IMG/VR virus record: IMGVR_UViG_3300017748_000021
Span: 1-42,615 of that record
Source: a virus
Direction: 5' to 3' (one strand)
Length of the DNA stretch: 42,615 nucleotides
Position 1 is the stretch's first letter, and each line of letters starts with the position of its first letter. Positions 1 through 5,674 of this stretch are shown here, piece by piece. The notes beneath the pieces are model-generated. The model did not search any database. It worked only from the letters and a program-made list of their open reading frames with translations, and had not been told where the DNA came from. A program made the translations under genes and the position numbers.

Positions 1-399
1 GAGTCATCGGGTGAAGCTTTCGAAGCTGAGGTGGATTCATTGCAACGCCAAATACTTTCCGGCGTCGTCGCTACCGCCGTAACTGCCTCAAAACCAACGA
101 GTTCCGAAGATCCGAAGAAGTTAGCACGCCGAAACGCTGAGACCGCCGGCAGAAACGCTTTGAGAGTCGCAAGTGAGGCGCCGCCTCCAATTAAAACGTG
201 GCGGGATCTTGAGATTGCCGCAAAGCTGGCCGGTGTTGCAACCGATCAAGGCGTTAAGGATCAACCACTTATAAACATCGGACTCCTAAATGATCCGACG
301 AAAATCGGAAAACCCCTCAATCAGAAAACCGTCAGACAAGGCAAAGCGGAAAAGGCACAAGTCCTTGATTCTCAGGACGTTGCAACGAGGGAGGAGTAG
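1..399 (+). CDS. C-terminal part of a truncated protein, possibly small terminase subunit
   Basis: The frame is open from the first base of the window to a TAG at 397-399, so only the last 132 residues are present and the start lies outside. The visible part is charged and alanine-rich. It ends with a TWRDLEIAAKLAG helix, then PLINIGLLND and a basic, disordered tail. In small terminase subunits I know, a similar linker and a short beta-like PLxNVxxL strand close the protein, which is why I suggest that role. The evidence is weak, and it could be any phage structural or regulatory protein. Joining the window ends into a circle does not put this frame in register with the last gene, so it is probably a separate gene. 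Confidence 0.35.
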   Translation, partial: ESSGEAFEAEVDSLQRQILSGVVATAVTASKPTSSEDPKKLARRNAETAGRNALRVASEAPPPIKTWRDLEIAAKLAGVATDQGVKDQPLINIGLLNDPTKIGKPLNQKTVRQGKAEKAQVLDSQDVATREE

Positions 400-427
400 G
401 CTTCTCAGGCCACGAGCTTTATTGCTA

Positions 428-523
428 GGGGGGGACGGCTCAGTCTGTCGTAAGTCGTTGAGTTGCAACGGGTTAAGGGGGGCGGGGGCTAGGGGCAGGG
501 GCGCGGCGCGGGCCCGGGCGTGA
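428..523 (+). other. G-rich low-complexity stretch with G-quadruplex pattern
   Basis: The gene-free stretch 400-634 starts with a run of seven G at 428-434. It then has four closely spaced G runs: six G at 477-482, five at 484-488, four at 492-495 and four at 498-501, with loops of 1, 3 and 2 bases. This is a textbook intramolecular quadruplex pattern. A GC-only palindromic tract (cgcggcgcgggcccgggcg) follows at 502-520. No coding frame is evident here. The composition differs sharply from the rest of the window. It lies between a possible small terminase and the lysin gene, so a packaging, termination or replication-pausing role is conceivable but not shown. Confidence 0.6.
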
Positions 524-534
524 CATATCGGGTG

Positions 535-588
535 TTTCTGAACAAATTACTAATTTTATAATGGGCGCATAAAACTAAAGCTTGCGCC
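535..588 (+). promoter_or_regulatory. Candidate lysin promoter and 5'-leader hairpin
   Basis: A perfect -10 hexamer TATAAT lies at 557-562. The -35 position is poor (TTTCTG at 535-540, 16-base spacer). Just downstream, GGCGCA and TGCGCC form a 6-bp stem at about 564-588, inside what would be the leader of the lysin gene that starts at 635. The -10 box is convincing; activity is inferred. Confidence 0.4.
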
Positions 589-634
589 GGGTAAGTTGCT
601 CGCTAAGCTTGCTTCCCTAAATCAAAAATACAAA

Positions 635-1123
635 ATGAAAAAGATTATCTTTGCCATTCTCGTAATAAATACCGTCTTCCTATTGTTTGGGCAATGCCAA
701 GGCAAGCGACCTCTATTTGGTTCTCCGACATTCTTAGGAACTGCCAAATCGTGGGAGGGAAAATACTTCCGGAAAGGTCAATCGCTACAGTGCGCTAATT
801 GGGTAAGTGAGGTCGCGTCTTCCTGCGGCGTCTCATTGCCGAGAGGTCATAGCATGGCGAGGAGTTGGCTTGATTGGGGAAGACCTATTCATATTTCATC
901 ACTGCGTCCGGGTGATGTAATCATAACATGGCGCGGGTCGCGAAACGGAACCTCCGGCCACATCCTAATTTATCTAGGTGGGGGTCAATGTATTCACCGA
1001 CCGACCTATTCGAAGCCCGTGCAGAAAATCCCCCTGTCCTACTATGAGGGCCGCATTCTGGGCGTTCGCCGGGTTAAAGCCGAAACTTTAAGTTTTCTCG
1101 GTAAAAGTCAGAAATCTCCTTGA
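635..1123 (+). CDS. Secreted NlpC/P60-like endolysin
   Basis: This is a probable cell-wall hydrolase for host lysis. The ATG at 635 is chosen over an in-frame TTG at 596 because it opens directly on a signal sequence: MKKI, then a hydrophobic stretch to about residue 19, then GQCQGK. Export by signal peptide, lipoprotein or signal-anchor-release all fit. The catalytic domain follows: nucleophile Cys53 in QCANWV, the LRPGDVI strand, His109 in SGHILIYLG and a second His121 in IHRP. This Cys-His-His order is typical of NlpC/P60 and related CHAP-type amidases or endopeptidases. The whole protein is 162 residues, a normal single-domain size. Its last 50 bases overlap the end of the convergent minus-strand gene. 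The bond cut cannot be deduced. Confidence 0.75.
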   Translation: MKKIIFAILVINTVFLLFGQCQGKRPLFGSPTFLGTAKSWEGKYFRKGQSLQCANWVSEVASSCGVSLPRGHSMARSWLDWGRPIHISSLRPGDVIITWRGSRNGTSGHILIYLGGGQCIHRPTYSKPVQKIPLSYYEGRILGVRRVKAETLSFLGKSQKSP

Positions 1124-2237
1124 GGGCAGGGCCGCCCAACCAAGCTTCCGCACTTTCATTGGCGCTGCCGCGCTCAGTCTTCGGGTAAACATTCGGCAAG
1201 ACTCTCTCCAAGTTTAGAAGTCGTTGTTTGACTAGCGGAGACAGGGGTGCGGAAAAGCCATACTTTTTTCGGAACCACTTAACCCGCCCAAGCAGAAACT
1301 CGACAACAGTCTGCTGGTCAAGGTTACTCACGTAGTCGCAGAAAACTGTCGAGAAGTGGGCGGGCGGTTGACTAGAAGAAACTTTTGCAACCAAGGCGAG
1401 AGCAATGTCTTCCAAAGACGGAACTTCGGCTGGGCGACGGCCGCGCTTTGTCTCCCAAGAAACAGAGGCAGCTAGAAGGGTAGTAACCAAAACATTCGTA
1501 AAGCGGAAAGCTTCCAAAATTTCATTTGGCTCGGCATCGGGCGGAACCAACTGCATTTGGTAACTTACCTGCCCTTTAGGTTGCAGTGGTAGTTCATGTG
1601 GATTCTCCGCGAAATACTTGTCAGAGAAAGTAGCGTCGGGATTTTGTTCGACCTCGGCTACTCGTTCAGCAATCAAGAAATCATACCGCGTGTCGCCAAG
1701 AAGTTCTCGGTCGGAGACTGGCGGGTAGGGCCGTTTGACTTTAGTTGCTCCCTCATAGTGGAAGAGTGGGGGCAAATTTGCCGAGGCTTCTTCCCCATCA
1801 AGGAAAGGTCTCCCGTGGCGAACTCGCGTGGAAGCTTTGGCTCGTAGGTTCGTAAGTCTCTGTTTCTCAGAGCGGATTCGGGTATCAAGAAAATCCCTCA
1901 TATCTTCCTCACACTCGTCCGACTGGGACTCCAACTCCTTCAAGCGATCAAGAAACTCGGGAGGGGTGTAGGAGGTTCTGCTAGGACTCGCAGAATCATG
2001 GAAGGCGGTGTCATCGGGTGGGGGTGTAGCAAAACCCATGAGACAAACTTCTTCAAAAAGTCGCTTGGCACTTCGGCCGACGTTGGTAATCTGTTCGGTC
2101 GCGTAATTTTCGTCCGGGTATAACTCCCCCAAGACAGCTAGGGCGACGGATTTCCAGTTAAGGCGTTTATCTACACGGAGGCGGATAATCATTTTAATTA
2201 GGGGCAATAAGTCACGTCTAAGCAATTTTTTGGTCAT
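1074..2237 (-). CDS. Hypothetical protein, possible DNA-binding regulator or initiator
   Basis: I do not recognise this 387-residue protein. The ATG at 2237 is preferred over a TTG at 2267 because AAGGA lies seven bases upstream (2245-2249), the only good Shine-Dalgarno sequence I noticed in the window. The N-terminus is basic and helical (KKLLRRD, RLNWKSVALAVLGEL) and could bind nucleic acid. The middle is charged and probably disordered, and the C-terminus is a second basic helical region (GRVKWFRKKYG). It is transcribed away from the gene-free control region 2268-2876, and a 15-bp palindrome sits about 55 bases upstream of its start. That placement would suit a repressor or replication initiator, but no domain supports a firm call. 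It overlaps the lysin tail by 50 bases. Confidence 0.6.
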   Translation of the reverse strand: MTKKLLRRDLLPLIKMIIRLRVDKRLNWKSVALAVLGELYPDENYATEQITNVGRSAKRLFEEVCLMGFATPPPDDTAFHDSASPSRTSYTPPEFLDRLKELESQSDECEEDMRDFLDTRIRSEKQRLTNLRAKASTRVRHGRPFLDGEEASANLPPLFHYEGATKVKRPYPPVSDRELLGDTRYDFLIAERVAEVEQNPDATFSDKYFAENPHELPLQPKGQVSYQMQLVPPDAEPNEILEAFRFTNVLVTTLLAASVSWETKRGRRPAEVPSLEDIALALVAKVSSSQPPAHFSTVFCDYVSNLDQQTVVEFLLGRVKWFRKKYGFSAPLSPLVKQRLLNLERVLPNVYPKTERGSANESAEAWLGGPALKEISDFYRENLKFRL

Positions 2238-2291
2238 AAGCATATCCTTTAGCCCATTTCGGGGCAAGTTTCAACAAAAAAGGCTAAAATC

Positions 2292-2306
2292 TGCCATATT
2301 ATGGCA
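2292..2306. promoter_or_regulatory. 15-bp palindrome, candidate operator
   Basis: TGCCATA-T-TATGGCA is a perfect palindrome around a central base. It lies about 55 bases upstream of the minus-strand gene starting at 2237. Its size and position fit a dimeric regulator's operator, for example autoregulation of that gene. No second exact copy was seen. Confidence 0.4.
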
Positions 2307-2355
2307 ACGTCCATATTGTTCAAGAATTTGGAGTATAACTAGCAAGGTGCTACAT

Positions 2356-2384
2356 CCCTTATGTATCAAGGGTTTCCAATTAGG
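2356..2384 (+). repeat. Hairpin plus CCAATTAGG box, copy 1
   Basis: CCCTT (2356-2360), seven bases, AAGGG (2368-2372), then CCAATTAGG at 2376-2384. The same architecture recurs at 2443-2472. Confidence 0.6.
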
Positions 2385-2442
2385 ACTCTTTACAATATGT
2401 TTGTAACCGAGCATAATACACACGACTCCCTATTTGGCCAAA

Positions 2443-2482
2443 CCCTTGTATAATAAGGGCTCTCCAATTAGGTTCCGGGAAG
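2443..2482 (+). repeat. Hairpin plus CCAATTAGG box, copy 2 and left arm of a 19-bp inverted repeat
   Basis: CCCTT (2443-2447), seven bases, AAGGG (2455-2459), then CCAATTAGG at 2464-2472 continuing as TTCCGGGAAG. The 19 bases 2464-2482 are repeated exactly in inverse at 2585-2603. Confidence 0.65.
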
Positions 2483-2584
2483 TCCTACGTTTTTATTCAT
2501 ATAGTAATATAAAATATAATATATAGTATGGTGAGCGCGGCGGCACTGGTGTAAGTTAGGAGACTTTTCTTAGTAGAGAGTGCT

Positions 2585-2603
2585 CTTCCCGGAACCTAAT
2601 TGG
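2585..2603 (-). repeat. Right arm of the 19-bp inverted repeat (inverted CCAATTAGG box)
   Basis: CTTCCCGGAACCTAATTGG is the exact reverse complement of 2464-2482. The arms are 102 bases apart and enclose the AT-rich core. Confidence 0.65.
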
Positions 2604-2876
2604 CAACACCCGATGTATCAACGACTTATGACTTAAATATGTCTTGACTGTTATGGAGTTGGACAAATTGCTTTTGGGTAGTCATAATTGCCAGCCCCCA
2701 TTATATAAGGCTCTCAGCGTTATGCACGTTATACGCACTCTCGCGTGCGCGTTATGGAGTTGAGCCAAAATATGGTAATTTTCCCCGATTTTGGGGTTTT
2801 CGTAGCCGTGAAAACTGGCCATCGGGTGAAAACAGCCTGTTGCGAAACCGATTTTCTGTGAGAGCGTCTTTTAAGT

Positions 2877-3590
2877 ATGAGACATTTGTTAATCCTCTCT
2901 CACGGTGCTTCCGGAACATCGGCAGTGGTAGACCAGTTATTCAATAACAAAAACGTCTTTTTACAATACAACAAAGAACCACTAAACACAAAAGACCCCC
3001 CAAGGAGAAACACTCGCATACTGCACGGCATTCACTGGTATGACGAGCATATTACCGAACTGGTTAATCTTGCGGAGTCCAACGAGCAAAAGCTACTCAT
3101 CCATATAAAACCGATGCACCTCTCTCCGATTTCCGTTTCTATCGCCGAGGCCGTGCAAAAGCTGCACCATCAGTTCGATTTTATACTCATTCTGCGTAAA
3201 AACTACTTGGCCCGAAAATGCAGCGCCGCTTTTAAATTACTCCAGCGCAAGAACAATAGCCCGCAGGCTAAGGTGACGCTAAACATTAACGCAGCCGATT
3301 TTGCCGAAGACGACCGAACCCACCGGGAAATGCTGCGTCTCACGGAGCCCTGCAATCCGTTTTTCATTGATTACGAGCGCGACCTCCACCAAAACACACG
3401 AAAGACAATCGACTCGCTCTGCCACCATTTTGAGTTTTACCACCCGTATCAATACCGGCCGATGAAGCCCAATTACCACGCCAAGAAAAATCAGTGGTCA
3501 GCGATTAAGTTGCAAGATAAGATTGCAAACTTTGACGAAATCCGGGACAAACTTTCCGGCACGAAATACGAATGGATGCTGCACGAGTAA
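2877..3590 (+). CDS. Sulfotransferase-like protein
   Basis: The 237-residue protein opens with a strand and a P-loop-like turn, LILSHGASGTSAVVDQL, which matches the 5'-phosphosulfate loop of PAPS-dependent sulfotransferases except that the usual Arg is Ala. About 105 residues in, FILILRKNYLARKCSAAF matches the 3'-phosphate loop (hydrophobic strand, Arg, then Ser). By family knowledge it would transfer sulfate from PAPS to a sugar or other hydroxyl; the acceptor is unknown. It is the only plus-strand gene between the control region and the early operon, and it converges on the HNH-like gene with an 18-base gap. It stands alone like a moron. Two further sulfotransferase-like domains occur in this window. 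A divergent P-loop protein of another kind is the main alternative. Confidence 0.55.
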   Translation: MRHLLILSHGASGTSAVVDQLFNNKNVFLQYNKEPLNTKDPPRRNTRILHGIHWYDEHITELVNLAESNEQKLLIHIKPMHLSPISVSIAEAVQKLHHQFDFILILRKNYLARKCSAAFKLLQRKNNSPQAKVTLNINAADFAEDDRTHREMLRLTEPCNPFFIDYERDLHQNTRKTIDSLCHHFEFYHPYQYRPMKPNYHAKKNQWSAIKLQDKIANFDEIRDKLSGTKYEWMLHE

Positions 3591-3608
3591 CGAAAGTTTA
3601 CCGCTGAA

Positions 3609-4067
3609 CTATCTACCCAGACCCCGGCCTACCGCCTGTCGCCCTTTTGGAGTAGGGACTACTAATTTCAGATTCCCTTCTTGAAACCCTAAATTTAAGT
3701 TTATTCTTCTAATGTAGACCCTATGGGGCGATTGCTCTTGCTTTTGTAGGTAGTTTACCCTAAAACACCAGTCTTCAAATTCCGATAAAGTGAGGTTAAA
3801 ATCTTTACCCCGTCTTTTTGCTGCTTGCCGTAATCTCGAATACGCATTTGAGATGGGGTTATTTTTACGCCATAGCCGCATTTTGCAACCGCTACAGATT
3901 CCCCCTGTTTTACTACTGACGCCATAACTCCTCGGCGACGGTTGATTGCAAAACTTTACGGGGCAGAGATCCGCATGTTTGTTTTCGTCTAAAACCAGTT
4001 CCCAAAGGTTCTCGATCTTTACAATCTGATTTCCTATTTTTTCGGTTTTCCGGTTTGCAAAACCCAT
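3609..4067 (-). CDS. Zinc-finger, HNH-like endonuclease family protein (degenerate)
   Basis: The 152-residue protein has two cysteine pairs, CPVKFC and CSGCK, about 25 residues apart, that could form a zinc knuckle. A basic helix follows (SRLRQAAKRRGKDF), then FEDWCF and a C-terminal RVYIRRINLNLGFQEGNLKLV segment. The last part aligns by eye with the IDRIDN..GY..GN tail of phage HNH homing endonucleases, but the usual Asp/His residues are replaced. It may therefore be inactive, or a DNA-binding relative. The ATG at 4067 overlaps the upstream membrane-protein gene by 34 bases; a longer form from 4100 is possible. It is the last gene of the minus-strand cluster. Confidence 0.45.
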   Translation of the reverse strand: MGFANRKTEKIGNQIVKIENLWELVLDENKHADLCPVKFCNQPSPRSYGVSSKTGGICSGCKMRLWRKNNPISNAYSRLRQAAKRRGKDFNLTLSEFEDWCFRVNYLQKQEQSPHRVYIRRINLNLGFQEGNLKLVVPTPKGRQAVGRGLGR

Positions 4068-4225
4068 TTTGCAATATACCACGGCCAGAACAAACCGCAC
4101 TTAACGGCTACCTTATTTGGCGGGTGATCCCCAAAACCAACATAATACGTCACTCCCACAAAACAACCTGTCAGGTAGCCTATGACGGCGTATAGAGTTA
4201 CAATAGTCGCTAAAGTAGTCATCAT
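4034..4225 (-). CDS. Small membrane protein
   Basis: 63 residues. A hydrophobic segment at about residues 5-30 (LATIVTLYAVIGYLTG) is followed by a polar loop and an aromatic amphipathic stretch (GLFWPWYIAKW). One or two membrane segments are likely. The start codon is an ATGATG at 4220-4225 whose second half overlaps the TGA of the upstream gene, so translation is probably coupled. Function unknown. Such small phage membrane proteins are often involved in exclusion or lysis timing, but nothing here shows that. Confidence 0.55.
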   Translation of the reverse strand: MMTTLATIVTLYAVIGYLTGCFVGVTYYVGFGDHPPNKVAVKCGLFWPWYIAKWVLQTGKPKK

Positions 4226-4494
4226 TTTGGTTTAATGGGGTTATGCAGCGGGCAGTTTTGCGAAATTACGTAAGCGTTTGGAACCTCAGCATATCCTTCA
4301 CCCGAATGGTTGTCTTCTTTGGGGCAGGTGCAACCTAGTTCTATAGCCTCCGGAGAGCCCGGATGGTTGGCTTGAGCGACTTTAGCTCTTCCCATTTCTT
4401 TAGTTCTATAAACTTCGTCTAGTAGCATGTCTTCCCAGTGTGGGTGCCCTGCGTAGCCTGTTTGAAATTTAAGGATAAGTTTTTCTTCAGTCAT
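4222..4494 (-). CDS. Small Cys-rich phage protein, CTCP...CPLH type
   Basis: A 90-residue hypothetical protein. The C-terminal half has the pattern AIELGCTCP, then a DN-containing loop with glycines, VISQNCPLH. I recognise this as a recurring small phage protein that looks like a compact zinc-binding motif (Cys, Cys, Cys, His). Function unknown. It starts with an ATGA overlap on the upstream sulfotransferase-like gene and ends in another overlap, so it belongs to one translationally coupled cluster. Confidence 0.55.
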   Translation of the reverse strand: MTEEKLILKFQTGYAGHPHWEDMLLDEVYRTKEMGRAKVAQANHPGSPEAIELGCTCPKEDNHSGEGYAEVPNAYVISQNCPLHNPIKPK

Positions 4495-5090
4495 CTCCGA
4501 ACTTGGTTAAACCATGTGCCCCACACGTCAGCTAAATCAGCGTGGCGAATTAAACTCTTTTCAATACTCAACCAATCGTGAGCCGTCAACTTTTCTAAAT
4601 ACTTTTGTTTTCTGTAGTAGTCTGCATCAAAAGTATCCAGCTTGTTTTCGTTGCCGCCCATGTCCATTTTGCCGCTGGGCAGGTTTATGGGGCCCGAAAC
4701 TAGCCCCTCCTCCGTCAGACGCTCCCAGAACCTAAGAGGGTTCGTAACTGCCTGCATAGTGTCTATGACGCTACATTCACCTACACCCCGAAACTTTGAC
4801 CACCAGAAGTAACTGGCGTCCCTAGCGGCCCAGTCTTCTATGGCAGTCCACCGCTCTTCGGAAATTTTGGCGCTTTCTATAAAGTCGTCATGCTTGCGGT
4901 TACTAACCAACCAAGCGGCCGGGTTTCTCATGCAGATTACGACGTAGTCTACTTTGCCGAGGATGTTTTCTGGGATTCGACCGTGTTTCCACCCGTGGCT
5001 GTTAACGTGGACTTCGTGACCCGCGACTTGCAAGATGTATTCCATCAAGTTGGTGCCGGTTCTTTTTTGGCCGTAAAGTTTAATTTTCAT
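4491..5090 (-). CDS. Second sulfotransferase-like protein
   Basis: 199 residues. The ATG at 5090 is chosen because it overlaps the upstream stop as ATGA and opens directly on the fold: KIKLYGQKRTGTNLMEYIL, a P-loop-like PAPS-binding turn with Arg. Near residue 55 comes VDYVVICMRNPAAWLVSNRK, which resembles the 3'-phosphate-binding strand and helix of sulfotransferases and related kinase-like folds. The remainder is helical and Trp-rich. By analogy it would sulfate a glycan or other acceptor. The alternative is another P-loop transferase. It is embedded among four tiny genes of unknown role, unlike the free-standing copy at 2877. Confidence 0.5.
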   Translation of the reverse strand: MKIKLYGQKRTGTNLMEYILQVAGHEVHVNSHGWKHGRIPENILGKVDYVVICMRNPAAWLVSNRKHDDFIESAKISEERWTAIEDWAARDASYFWWSKFRGVGECSVIDTMQAVTNPLRFWERLTEEGLVSGPINLPSGKMDMGGNENKLDTFDADYYRKQKYLEKLTAHDWLSIEKSLIRHADLADVWGTWFNQVRR

Positions 5091-5344
5091 GCTTTCTCCA
5101 GCAAAGCCCCCGTGCTGTTTTCGTCCCAACCTTGATCCTCGTTGATTTCTGCGGTTGTCTTCTTACTGAATTTAAGTTCACCACAATAGATAAAATCATC
5201 ATCAACTGCCGTAACTAATATCTCTGTTGAAACGATGCCCCCAAAAACTCGCCGCACGAGGTCTCCCACTTTAGCAGTTTTAATCCACTCTAGCGTGTGG
5301 GGACTTATTTCTACTTCTGCTGTAGTTTTCTCTTTTTTATTCAT
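5087..5344 (-). CDS. Small conserved protein with VGDLVRR...GWDENSTG domain
   Basis: 85 residues, starting at the ATG that overlaps the upstream stop (5341-5344). The motif order VGDLVRRVFGG, LVTAVDDDFIYCG, then EINEDQGW corresponds to a small beta-rich domain that I recall from hypothetical proteins of Planctomycetes, Verrucomicrobia and relatives. No function is known to me. It has ATGA overlaps at both ends, consistent with co-translation with the sulfotransferase-like gene downstream. Confidence 0.5.
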   Translation of the reverse strand: MNKKEKTTAEVEISPHTLEWIKTAKVGDLVRRVFGGIVSTEILVTAVDDDFIYCGELKFSKKTTAEINEDQGWDENSTGALLEKA

Positions 5345-5652
5345 AAAACCTCCACGAAAGCGTGACACCAAGTTTTACCGTCATATTCAAATGAATTAAG
5401 GTATTGCAACTCCGAACTACTACCGGCCATTTCGAAACCAGTTTTGTAAATGTGAATAACCGCAAAGTCTCTTTCCGCATTCGGGTCTATATTTTCGCTC
5501 AACTCAACTATTGCCCAAGCTGTGGGTGCGCCACAGTCCGAAAGCCCAACTTGCAAAACTTTGACAAATTTTGCTCCAGTCACTTCTATTTCGTTAATTG
5601 CTTTCCCCGTAACTGTCAGAGGGAACTCCTGTATTTGGTGATAACCATTCAT
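5341..5652 (-). CDS. DUF7352-like small phage protein
   Basis: 103 residues, all-beta in appearance. It starts FPLTVTG, continues with KFVKVLQVG and AWAIVEL, and closes with HIYKTGFEM, LQYLNSF and CHAFVEV. This strand order matches a small protein family common in phages and mobile elements (DUF7352 in my recollection). Function unknown. It is the first gene of the ATGA-coupled cluster running to 3609, 22 bases after the primase/helicase stop, so it probably shares the early transcript. Confidence 0.5.
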   Translation of the reverse strand: MNGYHQIQEFPLTVTGKAINEIEVTGAKFVKVLQVGLSDCGAPTAWAIVELSENIDPNAERDFAVIHIYKTGFEMAGSSSELQYLNSFEYDGKTWCHAFVEVL

Positions 5653-5674
5653 TGTCTAATGCAGTATGTTTGTT

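Larger units (their letters stand above)
2268..2876. promoter_or_regulatory. Gene-free control region, candidate origin or switch
   Basis: About 600 bases between divergent genes with no convincing frame. From left to right it holds a 15-bp palindrome (2292-2306), two CCCTT-N7-AAGGG hairpins each followed by CCAATTAGG, and a very AT-rich core at about 2488-2529. An inverted CCAATTAGG copy follows at 2595-2603, then GTTATGGAGTTG twice (2650-2661 and 2751-2762), and a small CGCAC/GTGCG hairpin near 2733-2748. Repeated boxes around an AT-rich core are typical of phage origins or operator regions. Which one this is cannot be decided from the sequence. Confidence 0.5.

Noticed and set aside
2268-2876. 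CRISPR array
   Set aside because: The repeats are few, irregularly spaced and in both orientations, without uniform spacers.
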